Shown: positions 21,875 to 33,523, numbered from the stretch's first letter. The stretch: DNA of 64,000 nucleotides from Phascolarctos cinereus (GCF_002099425.1 NW_018344105.1:5024501-5088500), one strand, 5' to 3'. Numbers and translations: made by a program. Notes: generated by a model from the letters alone, not told the origin.

Positions 21875-23099
21875 ATTTTAAGATTATCTTGATATATGGT
21901 GTGAGTTGTTGGTCTGTGCCTAGCTTCTGCAGACTACTTTCCAGTTTTCCCAGCAGTTTTTGTTGAGTAGTGAGTTCTTGCCCCGATAGCTGAGATCTTT
22001 GGGTTTATCAAACACTAGGCTGCTGTGTTCATTTGCTTTCATATATTGTGTACCTAATATATTCGTTTAATAACACTCTACTTCTTATCCAGTAACAAAT
22101 TATTTTGATAATTGCCACTTTGTAGGACAGTTTGAGATCTGGTATTGCTAGGCCGCCTTCCTTCACTTTTCTTTTTCATTGATTCCCTTGATATTCTTGA
22201 CCTTTTGTTCCTCCAGATGAATTTTGTTAATTCTTTTCCTAGCTTTATAAAATAATCCTTTGGTAGTTTGATGGGTATGGCACTGAATAAGTAAATTAAT
22301 AATTAGTACTATAATTTTTTATGTTAGCTCAGCCTATGCATGAGCAATTAATATTTCTCCAGTTGTTTAGATCTGTCTTTATTTGTATGAGAAGTGTCTT
22401 ATAATTGTATTCATATAGTTCCTGGTTGTGTCTTTGTGTTTCCCTCTATCCTATTCTTTTAGGTTTATCCTCTTTTTTTTACCCTACCTTTCCCTAAAAG
22501 GGATTCTGAGCACTGTATCCTTTAATCTACCATTCTTCTTATTACTGTCCTTTTCTCCTAGCCACTTTCCCTCCTGCTTTCCTGTTGGGTAAGGTAGGTT
22601 TCTATATACAACTATATATGTATATATTTCTTCTCTCCTTCAGTCAGTTCAGATGAGAGTGAAGTTCAAGCATTGGCTGCTCTCTACTCCCAATTTTCTT
22701 CTCCTTTGTGAAAACTCTTCCTTGCATGCCTCTTTTATGTAAGATAATATTCCCCGTTCTTTCTCTCCTTTATCCCTTCTCCTAGTGCATCCCTCTTTTC
22801 GATACTTTCATTCTTTTGAACTCTTTCCAACATTGATAGCCTTGCACCTATGCCCTCTGTCTAGACTCTTTCTGGCTGCCCTAATGATTATAATGTTCTT
22901 AGAGGTTATATTATCTTCTTCCCATACAGGAGTGTAAACAATTTAATCTTATTAAAGGCCCTTATGAATTCTCACTCATGTTCACCTTTTTATGCTTCTC
23001 TTGAGTCTTGTGTTTGAATATCATATTTTCTATTCAACTCTGGACTTTTCATGAAGAATGTTTGTAAGTCCTCTATTTCATTAAATGTCCTTCTCCCCC

Positions 23100-23800
23100 C
23101 TTCCCCCAGGATTAAAATCAGTTGTAATCCTAGCTCCTTTGCCTTCCAGAATACCATATTCCAGGCCTTCTACTCCTTTATGGTGGTAGTTGATAAATAT
23201 TGTGTGATGTTGATTATGGCTCTATAGTATTTGAATTCTTTCTTTCTGGCTACTTACATTATTTTCTCCATGATCTGGGAGCTCTGAAATTTGGCTTATT
23301 ATAATATTCCTGGGATTTTCACTTTGGGATTTCTTTCGGAAGGTGATTGGTGGATTTTTTTTTTTCGGTTTCTGCTTTTTCCTCTGGTTTTAAGATATCT
23401 GGGAAGTTTTCCTTCAGTGAGGTTTTGTACCTCTGTTACCATCTGGCTAATTTTGATTTTTAAGGAGTTTTTTTCTTCAGTATTTTTGTGCTTCTGTTAC
23501 CAAGCCTTTAGTCCTTTTCTCATAATTTTTTTTCCCATAGCTCATTTCTTTCCCCAGCTTTTCCTTTACCACTCTTATTTGGTTTATAAAACCATTTCCC
23601 CTTATTTTTAAAAAGCTCTTCTAGAAATTCTTGTTGGGCTTCTGTTTAGTCTGCATTTTTCTTTGAAGCTTTGTTTGTAAATGCTTTCAAATCATTATTT
23701 TCTTCTGAGTTTTGTCTTGAGCTTCCCTGTCACCATAGTAGCTTTTTTATGGTCACGTTTTTTTGTCATTTGCTCATTTTTCCAACCTATTTCTTGAGTT
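23100..23800 (-). pseudogene. L1 ORF1 remnant with coiled coil
   Basis: The C-terminal RNA-binding part lies at about 23100-23340, aligned with 5840-6060 of the first L1. The part upstream (23360-23760) is rich in Lys/Glu/Gln/Asn on minus (for example TEAQQEFLEELFK), as expected for the ORF1 coiled coil. Several frame breaks are present. Confidence 0.75.
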
Positions 23801-24393
23801 TGAACATTATGTTAGAGTAGGGCTCTGCTCACCTCTTGGGGGAGATGTCTATCCTGAGCTTCTGTCTTTTATGTTCTTCTGCTGTTTTCACAGCTTGGTC
23901 TGGGGGCTTCTCTAAATGGTGTGATCTGGGGAGAGATCTGGTCACTGCCTTCCTTGTCTGCACTTTGGTCCTTACACAGGTGGGGCTCCTGCTCCTTCAT
24001 GACAACGACCACTCTCTTCTTCCCTGCTGCTGGATAATGGCACCTGATCCCTTGCCTAGTGCTAGTGGAGGGGTAGGGGGCCCCTGGGATCTATCCCCAG
24101 GCGCTTGGCTACTCCTGCTGCTATTCCACCACTCTCCTCCTGTCCTCACAGCCCACAGCTAGTGCCACTTCTGTGGCACCATGCTTCCAACCAGCCCCCA
24201 CTCCAGTTTTTGCAGACCTGTCTTGCTAGTTCCCCAAGCTGTCCTGGGCTGGAAAATGGCTCACTATGACTTTTTGTTGGTTTTCCTAGTCACAGTTTGG
24301 TTTGATATACTTTTAAAAGTTGTTTGGTAGGAGTATGTTGAGAAAGCTTGGCAAAAATGCTCACTTCATTCCGCCATCTTGTCTCTACCCTCA

Positions 24394-24482
24394 CAGTGCT
24401 TCTTAAACCCCATATGGGATCACAGCTCACAGTTTAAGATGCACTGGAGGGGTTGTGGGTAGAAAAAGTTTAAGAAGCCCTG
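24394..24482. mobile_element. Short MITE with 15-base terminal inverted repeats
   Basis: The left end cagtgcttcttaaac (24394-24408) and the right end gtttaagaagccctg (24468-24482) are inverted repeats with one mismatch. The total length is 89 bases and there is no coding capacity. The ends resemble hAT-family termini (CAG...CTG). The expected 8-base duplication is not evident. Confidence 0.68.
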
Positions 24483-24594
24483 GACTAGAGCTTATGAAGA
24501 TACTTTTAGTATGTTGAAAGTTTCCGTTGTGGCATTTAGCAATAAGGAGTGGTGGGTAAACCTAATCCAGTGTTTGGTTTTGCTTCACCGTGGG

Positions 24595-24800
24595 CACTCC
24601 ATATTAATAGTAATAATGAATGTTTCTCTGGCATGTAATAGTTTATGAAATACTTTCCTCTCATGTGCTCCATGTGGTGGGTAGTGCAAATATTAATTTT
24701 TTCATTTTACAGATGAGAATACTGAGTCTTAGAGAAGTGACTTGTTTGAAGACATACAGCTAGTGGGGTTTATTGTCTCCCAATCCACTGCTCTTTTCGA
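24595..24800 (-). mobile_element. MIR-type SINE
   Basis: The reversed core (cattttacagatgagaatac; tgagtcttagagaagtgact; cagctagtgggg) after a decayed reversed tail. Confidence 0.6.
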
Positions 24801-24814
24801 AAGGAAGGAAAGGG

Positions 24815-25066
24815 AATAAGCATTAATGTAGTGCCTACTATGGGCCAGGCACTGTGCTTAGCACTTTACAAATATTATCTCATTTGATTCTCAAAACAAC
24901 CCTGTGAGGTAGCTGACCTTGCAAGGTATATATTGTCATTATTCCTATTTTACTGTTGAAGAAACTGAGGCAGAAAGAGGTAAAGTGACTTGCATGGATT
25001 TGAATGCACGTCTCCATGACTCCAGGCCCAGCACTCTATCCACTGCACCACTTTGCTGCATTATTA
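24815..25066 (-). mobile_element. MIR/MAR1-type SINE, full length
   Basis: The reversed L2-like tail (ctactatgggccaggcactg; aaatattatctcatttga), the reversed core (gaagaaactgaggcagaaag) and the reversed head (cactctatccactgcaccac). A short piece of core near 24990 is missing. Confidence 0.82.
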
Positions 25067-25504
25067 TGTCATGTTGCTACTATCCGTGACATAGCCCCAA
25101 CCTAGGAATGTCACAAACCTTTTCCAGCAGGAATTTAAAGCAAGAAATCTATAGAGCTTTTGTAAGTTAGGGCATGTTGCCTTTAGACTTATGAAAATGA
25201 AGCACTCAAAACTCCCCCCACTCGACTAGCAGAATCCTAGCATGACTTACTCTGTCCTAAACTACATGGAGAAAAACACTTTCAAAGTTTTTTTCAGAAC
25301 TTCCATCTCTCAGAGGTCTCAGTGGTGCTGGCCCTCCTACCTCTGGTACTGATTTTGCCTCAGCCATGCCCTCTCAGCTAGTGGGATTCTTGTTCATGGC
25401 CTTCCCTGAATCTGCCACAGAGAACCCACCCCACATGATAGACAGCTTCCTTTGTTTTATTGTATGTTTTGTGGCTACCAGTGCAACCTGTGCGAGATTT
25501 TTTT

Positions 25505-25566
25505 TCATCCAATCCACAAGCATTTATTAACCGTTTACTATATGCTCAGTGCTGTATTAAGCACTC
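25505..25566 (-). mobile_element. L2 3'-terminal fragment
   Basis: Reversed L2 terminus: cacaagcatttattaacc, then tgctgtattaagcac. Confidence 0.6.
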
Positions 25567-25569
25567 TTT

Positions 25570-25790
25570 TTCTCTAGACTTTTGATTTCAGTGATTTAGG
25601 TAACTCCCATGAGGAGATTCCCTCTACCAGTGTAGATTAGCAATTATTCTGTAACTTATAGCCTTAGAAAATTGCCTGGGGTGCTGAGAGGTCAAGTGAT
25701 TTACCTAGGATCACACAGCCAAGGTGACGTGTGAAATTAGCTCTTACTGACCTTAAGAATACTGTGCAACATTACCACCCCCACCCTCCC
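25570..25790 (-). mobile_element. CORE-SINE-like repeat, family U
   Basis: The reversed tail with gattccctctaccagtgtag and ttctgtaacttatagcctta, then the reversed core (gaggtcaagtgatttaccta; gatcacacagcc). See 10150-10375. Confidence 0.65.
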
Positions 25791-25794
25791 TGGC

Positions 25795-27235
25795 TAAAAT
25801 ACACACATGAACACACACATGGAATCCACAAAGAACCAGAAGGCGGCACCTAGTATGTTGGGTGGATTCTTCCTGGGTGATTTTTGATTGGACATTGACA
25901 AGAATCTTCCAGACTGAGATGGTGATAACGAGTGGGTTGGAATTATATCCCAATGCTACCAAAGTATCAAAGCACCAACTGAACAGAGCCCATCTCTCAA
26001 TCAGTCTTCACTCTCCTGATGTGACCAGACTATCTCCTTTTCTGATGACACTTGTTATTGATGGGTCTGTATCAGGTCTGCAGAATAACACTGAAAAAAT
26101 CTCTTTGGGTTTTGGAGTTGTGCTTTCCACCTCCCTTTGCCTAGTGAGACAGACAGCTGTCACTGTTAGAAAGTTAACGGCATGTCAGTAACATCATGAA
26201 CTCTCTGGACTGTGCAGTTCGGCATCTGGGCCTGAAGAGATGAAGTCAGCCTCGGAGTCACTCTGGCCTGGAAATGATTTCATTGAGCTACAATGCAGAT
26301 GGATTAATTCCAGTACCGTAAAGTCAACAGAGTTGAACATTGGCTACATCACAGTCTTCATTACTGTGGTCTGGATCAGGTTTTGATGAAGTAATTTCCC
26401 TTGAGTTTAGCACTTAGAAAACATATAGGGCGTCCTTCTTGGATTGGACTTGAGATCAGCCTTCCCTTCCCCCAAGCTCAGTAAATTGGTCTTTATCAGT
26501 TGCACATGGACCTCTATGATTTGGAAAGGTTTCAAACAAGACCCATATGTTTTGTTGCACTCAGTGCCCAAACAATCGGATGCATGAAATAAGATTCATT
26601 TTTTTGGCACAGGTGATGGAATTAATAACAAATGATATAGCACTCACTGTGAGGACCTTCAAATGTAGCAAGGCACTAGGTAACTGGAGTTTTCATAATG
26701 GATGACCTGTCCCTTTGCCGAGGAGCCTGTCACCACATCCTTCCCATTAAGACAACTGCTTCAGATTCCAAAGCTTCCAAGATGGGCTTGTTATTTCAGG
26801 GAGTGGGAACATTAGCCCTCAAGGCTTGGGGAGCAAGGGGTGTGATTAGTCAGACCTCATTGTCCTGCTGAATGCACAATGTCCTAAATTCATAGGTTGT
26901 AGGCTTTGGGTTCCCAAGGAAATATTGCATTTTAAAACAGAAGAAAGAAAAATTATCCAAGACCACAGCTGAATAGATGGAATAAGTCCTCAAGTATATT
27001 CTGTTCTGAAACAAAGGAATGTGGAAAAACGGTTGTTTTTCCAGCTTCCCCAGAAACCTCTGCATTCCTTATCAGACCAAAGGAAGGGAGCCGAAAGCAG
27101 GCCAAATGTAGTCACATTTTTTAGTTTCAACTGGAGCTGATGGGATGGGGGTGGGGGAGGAAATAGCCCGGATGGTACAGATTAATACTCTCCATTGTGC
27201 CTTGTGAGTGGAAATATTCAGACCTTGTATGGCCA
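25795..27235. other. Repeat-free stretch, function unknown
   Basis: About 1.4 kb without any repeat that I can name, unusual in this window. The longest frame (25862-26191, 109 codons, plus) has no recognisable domain. Unique sequence like this is where an unannotated exon or a conserved non-coding element could hide, but nothing in the bases alone shows that. Confidence 0.4.
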
Positions 27236-27236
27236 G

Positions 27237-27412
27237 TATAGTAGTGAGAGCCCTGGATTTGGTGTCAAGGGATCTGGGTGCAAATTACAGCTGTGTATGG
27301 CCTTGGTCAAGCCATTTCACCTCTCAGGGCCTCAGTTTCCTCATCTGAAATGAAAGGGTTGGACAGGATGACTTTTAAGGTTCCTTCTAGCTCTAAATCT
27401 ATAATCCTGTGT
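27237..27412 (+). mobile_element. MIR3-type SINE, near full length
   Basis: Head (ccctggatttggtgtcaagg), core (gcctcagtttcctcatctga) and L3-like tail (ggttccttctagctctaa; tctataatcctgtg). Confidence 0.8.
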
Positions 27413-27424
27413 GCCTGTCATAAT

Positions 27425-28940
27425 CCTGAGTTTTCAAATTGGGTCTCAACATAAGCATTTATTCAACATTTATGTGTTAGGCACCATGTTTCAAACTAGA
27501 GGATATGGGAAAAGTCAAGAATGGCCTCTGCCTTCAAGGAGCTTACATTCTAATGGAGGAGACAGTGTGTGCCTATCTAAGGATATACAAGATACATACA
27601 GAGTAGAAGGGAGGTGACCTTAGAGGGGAGGTCACTAGAAACTTAGGGGACCAGGAAAGGCCTCCTGCAGAAAGTGATATTTGAGATAAGCCTTGAAGGA
27701 AATGAGGGATTCTAAGAGGTAGAGGTGAGGGAGAACATTTCAGGAGTGGAAGGCAACCAGGGCAAATGTGTGGAAAAGACTACAAAGGTAGAGAAAGCCC
27801 AAGTTGTGAAGGGCTTTACATGCTGTACAGAGGTGCTCTGTTTGATCCTGGCATTAATGGGAAGCCAATGGAGTTTATCTGGTATGGAGGCTGACATGGT
27901 CAGATCTGTGTTTTAGGAAAATCACATTGGCAGCTGAAGGAAGGTAGAATGGAGTGGGGAAAGACTTGAGAAAGGGAGACAGATTAGGAAGCTATTATGG
28001 TAATCCAGGCAAGAGGTGGTAAGGATCTAAACTATAGCAGTGGCTATGTGAGTGGAGGCATATAACGGACAACATAGCAAGATTTGGCAAAGGATTGGGT
28101 ATGTGGGATGAATGAGAGTGAAGAGTGAAGTTTGGAGTCTGTGTGATTGAAAGGGTAGTGGTCCCCTAAACTTCAATAGGGAAATTAGGAGGGGAAGGGA
28201 TTTGGGAGGAAAGATGAGTTCAGTTTTACACGTGTTGAATTTAAGGTGTCTGTGGTAATCCAGTTCAAGATTTCCACTAGGAAGTTAGCAATGCCATACC
28301 ATGCAGTTTAGGAGAGAGTCTAGGGCCAGATACATGGATCTGGGAATTATTTGCATAAAGAAAATAATTGTATCCATGGAAGCTTATGAGATCACCATGT
28401 ATAGAGGGGAAAGAGGAGATGACCCAGACAGAGCCTTGGGGAACATCCATTACTTAGTGGGCATGACATCGATGAAGAATCAGCAAAAGGGACACTGAGA
28501 AGTGGTCAACCAGGTAGTATAACCAAGAGAGAGCAGGAGCATGAAAACCCAGAGAGAAACAAGTATCAAGGAAGAGAAGGTGGTCCACAGTGCTGCAGAG
28601 AGATCCAGAAGGATTATGATGAAGAAAAAGCCATTGAACTTGGCAATTAAGAGAGTTTCAGTTGAATGAAATTGGAAACCAGACTACATGAGGGATTAGA
28701 AGAGAGACTGTGGAGAGGAAATAGGGGCCCCTATTGTAGATGACTGTTTTCCAGGCTTTTCTCTGAGAAGGAGAGGAGAGATATAGGATGATAGGGATGG
28801 TTGGATGAAGTGAGGGTTTTAAAAGATGTGGCACGTTTGAGTGTGTTTGTAAGCAGCGGGGAAGGAGCCAGGTAAAATGAGTCTCAAAGGAGGAGAGGTT
28901 GCGAAGTGATGGCAGTGGAGGGAGATTATGGAACACCAGT
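27425..28940 (-). mobile_element. L2 LINE, long 3' segment
   Basis: From the L2 3' end (aagcatttattcaacattta; aaggagcttacattctaatg) it runs about 1.5 kb upstream into the reverse transcriptase. The minus frame at 28658-28957 reads LKPSLHPTIPIILYLSSPSQ and then VIYNRGPYFLSTVSLL, the L2 RT fingers. Internal landmarks such as gggaagccaatggagtttat and atggtcagatctgtg fit reversed L2. It is the longest L2 tract here and has many breaks. Confidence 0.85.
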
Positions 28941-29239
28941 ACTTCCCAGGTTCTCACTCCTTAAATTTATTTTGTATGTCCTTATGTATATGTATGTTAT
29001 TTCCCTTCTCTTTGATTTTTGTCTTAACTCCATTGCCTGGCATTGTAGCAAGTGCTTGGTTGATTGATCAGCATATCAGCATATCCAGAATGAAGAAATT
29101 GACAGCTTGACTGAAATGCCTAAGCCAGGATTTGTTAAGAATTAGTCTGGTTCATTCATTAATTTCATGTATTACTGAAAAGTTTTTTCAGCCATCTTAA
29201 ATCATTGGCAGTCCTACTAATCTTACTGATCTATTCCTT

Positions 29240-29390
29240 CAGCAATAATAATAGCTGACATTTATATAATGCTTTAAAGTTTGCAAAGCACTTTATATAT
29301 TATCTTATTTGATCCTTTGAAAAAGGATACCATTTTTCAGATGGTACCTCTGAGGTATTATCCCCATTTTGCAAATAAGGAAACTGCTTT
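29240..29390 (-). mobile_element. MAR1/MIR-type SINE fragment
   Basis: The reversed tail (aataataatagctgacattt; gtttgcaaagcactttatat) and part of the reversed core (tattatccccattttgcaaa). The head is missing. Confidence 0.78.
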
Positions 29391-29395
29391 AAAAT

Positions 29396-29745
29396 TAATC
29401 AAGTTCATTGAATACTCCCAGTGTGTTAGTCTTGTGTTGGATGCTGTGTCGGGGTAGGAGGCAGATATAATAACGAGGTATAAGTGCTCAAAGAGCTCCC
29501 AGTCAGGTTGGGGAAACAAGACCTAGACATGAAACAATTTATCGTCCCTGTAAAGCAGCATTTGAAGTATTCAATGTGACTCAGATTGTCAGTGCAGGAG
29601 GAAGTCATAGGGTGAGTTCAGCATGGGCTGCAGTGGTCAAGAAAGCTTTCCCAGATGAGGTAAAACTTGATCCTAGGACTTGATGGATGGGTGGAATTTG
29701 GAGAGGAGTTGGGCATGGAAGTATTACAAGCAGGGAAAATGACTT
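29396..29745 (-). mobile_element. L2-like 3' segment
   Basis: Reversed order of L2-like words: gagctcccagtcaggttgg, aagaaagctttcccagatga, tgatggatgggtggaatttg. More decayed than the copy at 27425. Confidence 0.5.
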
Positions 29746-30164
29746 ACTCAGTTTTTGTCTTTATCTTTAATATGAACAATCATTCTGACACATAGTTTAC
29801 CATTTTTGTTGTCAATAAATGTTGATTTATTTTCCAGTAGAAAGCCAAGTAAGCAGGGGACCATGCTGCCCTGAGCTCTTCTCATTATCCTCAAATTGTT
29901 TGTAAATCCTACCATATGGGCAAATCAATTAACTTTCAATTTTGGCAAGTCAGTTTCTCAGGCAGTAGAAAGAAGATATGTCAATACTTATTCAACCAGA
30001 GTATTGGGAAGTCATGTTTTAAGAGCTCAGTGAATCTGTAGTTGGGACTACACAGCTTTCCAAGAGTGACTATTTTCAGATTTATTTGCTAAGCCATTTA
30101 TTGGATTGGGATGATCTATTTAATCTGGGTCACATGATGGCTGAAGTTATGACTTCTTGTCTTT
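29746..30164. other. Unassigned sequence
   Basis: Nothing recognised; AT-rich. Confidence 0.4.
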
Positions 30165-30485
30165 TGAGGCAAGGAGCCTGGGTTTGAATTTCACCTCTGG
30201 CTGCTTCCTTCCTGTTGTCCGTCTTTCATTTTCGAAGAGGACTAATGGTGTCATGGAGGGATGTCTTGACTTGTGCATGAATTGGATTTAAGTGAGGCAG
30301 AATTGCACAAAGGTGACAGCCTCACTCTTCCAGAGTCATCAAAGTCTAGCATCAGGACAACTGGCATGGCCTGTTGTTACCTTGGACAAGTCACTTCATC
30401 TCTCTTAATCTCCTTACCTATAAAATGAGTGGGTTGAATAGATCACCTTTAAAATCTCTTTCAACTTGAAATCTATGATTTTATG
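30165..30485 (+). mobile_element. MIR3-type SINE split by another SINE
   Basis: The left part (30165-30210) has ggtttgaatttcacctctgg. The right part (30371-30485) resumes with ttggacaagtcacttcatct and ends aaatctatgattttatga, the L3-like tail. The intervening 160 bases are a separate minus-strand SINE. Confidence 0.68.
30211..30370 (-). mobile_element. SINE-like repeat with a gaatgaagg-type tail
   Basis: Reversed relative to 12868-13050: cctgttgtccgtctttcatt, cgaagaggactaatggtgtc, tgaattggatttaagtgagg, gcctcactcttccagag. The word cctgttgt occurs at both ends (30211 and 30370), a possible short duplication. Confidence 0.68.
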
Positions 30486-30489
30486 ACTA

Positions 30490-30855
30490 GATAAGATCAG
30501 CCTTTTGGTAATCAGTTCCTTGCTTTTCACTAATTAATCCTAATAGAAACAATTCTTCAAATATCTAAGTAGCCAGCTTGGTGACAGTAGTGTATACTTT
30601 CTGCTGACCAAACCCTCAGCTGAGTCAGGAGTGCTAAGACACTGGTTTTGATCCATGGTACTACTTTAGTGTGGAGCACAGGTTCCAGTGATGGTAGACT
30701 TTGGAGAAGACAGAAACTCCCATAGCTTTCTTGGTCTTGACAGTCTTGTTACTGGTGAGGACCTCCAGCTGCTTCTCATTGCAGGTGAGTGGACTCAACA
30801 GCTGACTTTGGCAAGGACAGAAGCCTTCCACTTTCCACCGGTTGCCTTTGGAGCC
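30490..30855. other. Unassigned sequence
   Basis: A minus frame of 76 codons (30661-30891) partly overlaps a MIR and has no protein family that I recognise. Nothing else stands out. Confidence 0.4.
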
Positions 30856-30857
30856 CT

Positions 30858-30998
30858 GTGAGGATGGTGGTGCAAGTATTATTATCCCCATTTTAACAGA
30901 TAAGGAAATTGAGCCTCAGAGGTGAATATTTGCCCAAGGTCACCTGATTAAGTGGTAGAGCCAGGATTTTAATTCTAAGTTCAGTACTCTTTCTGTTT
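30858..30998 (-). mobile_element. MIR-type SINE fragment
   Basis: The reversed MIR core: tattattatccccattttaa, aaggaaattgagcctcagag, gcccaaggtcacctg, gtggtagagccaggatttta. Confidence 0.8.
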
Positions 30999-31119
30999 AT
31001 GTCCATTGACATGTCACACTGACATCTCTCTGCCCTGGACTGTGGCACCTCTCTCTACTGCCTCATTTTATCACTTCCCAATGCAAACTTCTTTTTTGTC
31101 TCTCCCCAGCAGCTAAAGG

Positions 31120-31310
31120 CCAATCTGTCCGTGTAGCAGGGGAGAGGCGGGCAAGGTGAGAGTAGACTAGAGCAGAGGGCATATGGCATGGAGAGGTAGC
31201 TGGGGGCCAAATTGTGAAGGGCCTTGAAGATCTGGTTAAGGGGTCTGTATGAAGGGTTTGTGACATGGGTAGAGTTGTGTTTTAAAATTCTCTTGGGATG
31301 GTCTCATGTT
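31120..31310 (-). mobile_element. L2 fragment
   Basis: Reversed L2 3'-coding words: ggccaaattgtgaagggcct, then ggggtctgtatgaagggttt. Confidence 0.6.
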
Positions 31311-31477
31311 TTGTATCCTGGGCTGTTTCGTTCTTTAGTAGGCTGTGTCTGCATGACTCCAAACATCTGAGTGGTAAGGCTTTTCATTTCTCTTGTACTT
31401 TCACCTTTTCAAAGTTTTCTAATATGTTTGATCTCATATGATGTGAGGTACAAAGGGCAGGCATGTTTCCCACTATT

Positions 31478-31745
31478 TTTCAGATGGTAGCTGGCATTTC
31501 TATAGCATTTTAAGAGGTTACAAAGCACTTTACATCCATGATCTCATTGGAGCCCTCTAGAGTCGGTGGCACAGGTATTATCCTCCCCATTTTAACATAT
31601 AAAGAAACTGAGTTTCAGAGGTTAAGAGATTTGTCCAAGGTCACCTGTCTGCCGTCCATTTCTGTTTAGTTATGTGCACCTACTTTGTGCTAGACACTGG
31701 GGATACAAAGGAAAAAAAATAAGGTGGAAAGGTCTAGACAGGGTA
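31478..31745 (-). mobile_element. MIR-type SINE followed by an L2 3' scrap
   Basis: MIR at about 31478-31655 (agctggcatttctatagca; tatcctccccattttaacat; gaggttaagagatttgtcc), then the L2 terminus at about 31670-31745 (cacctactttgtgctagaca; tggggatacaaag). Confidence 0.7.
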
Positions 31746-31749
31746 TCTA

Positions 31750-32340
31750 CGGGACTTCCTCTAAAGAGTGGCAGAACTAAGGCCTTAATCCTGACAGATT
31801 AGCCTTATTCTCATACTCTTTCTATTGCACTGTACTGCTTTCTTGAAGAATAAAAAATTCAGTTAATGGCCAAGATATGTTTACCGACACACAGATGTTT
31901 GGCACTGCCTAGACATAACATTGCTAATTGATGGCACTTTTTATTTTTTTATTTATTTTTCTACTGAATATTGGGCCATCATATAGACACAGCTTTAGTG
32001 TCTTCTGTGGTCTCTTCCAAAGCTTCATGGGGGAATGGATTTCATAGTCTATTTTGGGCAGCATAGCCAATTATCCATGCAAAGTTGGGGTATTCAGCAC
32101 AGCCACAAACTGAGTGGAGGTCATCTTGGTCCCTTGATCTGTCTAGACAGTCCACTTCAAAGGCACTGTCTGAATTATTCAAACTTGGTTCAAATTAACT
32201 GGGTGATGGTCCAGTCTCCATTATGTTTTTGACTATGTAGGTGCAAACTAACAGTTTACGGGAGACAAATGCTGAAGGAGGGCGGGGTTAAGAAAGCTGA
32301 TGAAACTTTGTGTGGATTGGTAAATGCTTTTCTGTCATTT
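31750..32340. other. Unassigned sequence
   Basis: No repeat or gene recognised; a few T-rich runs near 31935-31965. Confidence 0.4.
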
Positions 32341-32344
32341 CTCT

Positions 32345-32785
32345 GATTCACATTTCCTCTGCCTTCATCACCTCTTCCCTGGATTAGTAGAGTAGCCTCC
32401 CAGTTGAGCTCCATACTTTCAGCCACTCTCCTCTCTAATCCATCTACACAATTACCAGAATAATTCTTCTAAGGCACAGGTCTAAATGATGTTACTTCCC
32501 TGATCAAAAGCTTTCAAGCTATTTATTGCTTACAACATAAAATATGGATTCTTTTGATTATAATTCCAGGCTCTCTACATTCTGACTCCAGCCTGTCTTT
32601 TCAGTCTTATTTCATCATACTCCTGTTGCCATACCTGATATTGCAGTCACATTGGATTATTCGCTCTTTCCTAATCTTGTCTTGCCCCTTCTTGTCTCCT
32701 TGTGAGTCCCCATATGTAGAATGCACTTGCTATTCATCTCTACCTGTTGAAATCCTTTCTTCATTCAAAGTTGTCCTTGTCCCAC
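32345..32785 (+). mobile_element. L2 LINE 3' region, first copy
   Basis: L2 landmarks in order: gagtagcctcccagttgagc, ctaatccatctacacaatta, gatcaaaagctttcaagcta, ccagcctgtcttttcagtct, gtagaatgcacttgctattc. Confidence 0.8.
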
Positions 32786-33515
32786 CTGTGCATAGGAGTA
32801 TGCTAGGGCTAGAACTGGATTAGTTCTGGACCCTATTCCTTTTGCTCTCTACATTTTCTTCATGATTTCGTTAACTTATATGGGTTCAATTATTATCTCA
32901 GGCACCATCTATTCAGATGATTCCTAAGTCAGTGTATTCAGTTCTCATCCTGTATGTCCAACTGCTTGCTAGCCATCTCTACCTGTGTGTCCCACAGCCA
33001 TCTTAAATACATGTCTAAAATGGAACTCATTGTTTTGTTCTCTTAAACCTACCCCTTTCCTTCCTTTCTCTGGGTTTTTTGAGGGTACCACCATCCTTCC
33101 AGTCACATAAGTTGACAACCTTGAGGTCATCCTCAGCTTTTCCCTTTCTTTCCCCCTCCATATCTAAGCACTTGCCAGTCTTGTCAGTTTGACCTCCATG
33201 GCACATCTCTCACATCTATCTACTTACATTACTACCATCCTAGCTCAGGTTCTCATCATCTTTCGCTTGGGCTATTATAATTGCCTCCTAATTGATCTCT
33301 CTGCTTCTGGCCTCTTTTCTCTCAATCCCATCTTCCATACAGGTGCCAAATTGATTTTCCTGAAACACAAGTCTGACTATCACTTTTCTTGTTCAAGAAA
33401 CTGCAGTAGCTCCCTATTGCCTCCAGGATAAAATCGAAATTCCTATGTTTGGCATTTAAAGCACTTAATGACCTGGCTCCATCTTATCTTTCCAGATATA
33501 TTTATATGCCAGCCA
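32786..33515 (+). mobile_element. L2 LINE, RT end and 3' region, second copy
   Basis: It restarts further upstream in L2 (ttagttctggaccctattcc; a decayed Y/SADD site near 32910-32925; tctaaaatggaactcattg) and then runs through cttgggctattataattgcc, ttgcctccaggataaaatcg and aagcacttaatgacctggct. It therefore repeats sequence already present in the copy at 32345, so there are two L2 pieces in tandem. Confidence 0.82.
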
Positions 33516-33523
33516 AACTGTCC

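Larger units (their letters stand above)
20849..24389 (-). mobile_element. L1 lacking endonuclease and RT (half-L1-like)
   Basis: On minus: the 3' UTR (about 20849-21225), the ORF2 C-terminus (21230-21874), a stretch downstream of the RT (21880-22438), then directly the inter-ORF region (from about 22450), ORF1 (about 23100-23800) and the 5' UTR with a terminal gagacaagatggcgg near 24375-24389. Against the L1 at 1.8-6.7 kb, about 2.6 kb holding the endonuclease and RT is absent at about 22438-22450, and a shorter block is missing near 21876. Known HAL1 elements keep ORF1 and lose ORF2 in a similar way. Confidence 0.85.

Noticed and set aside
25862-26191. 109-codon plus open frame in repeat-free DNA
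   Set aside because: Could be an exon in principle, but no recognisable domain, no clear splice context and no coding-like composition; not enough to call a gene.
30661-30891. 76-codon minus open frame, considered as a processed pseudogene
   Set aside because: Partly overlaps a MIR SINE and matches no protein that I recognise.
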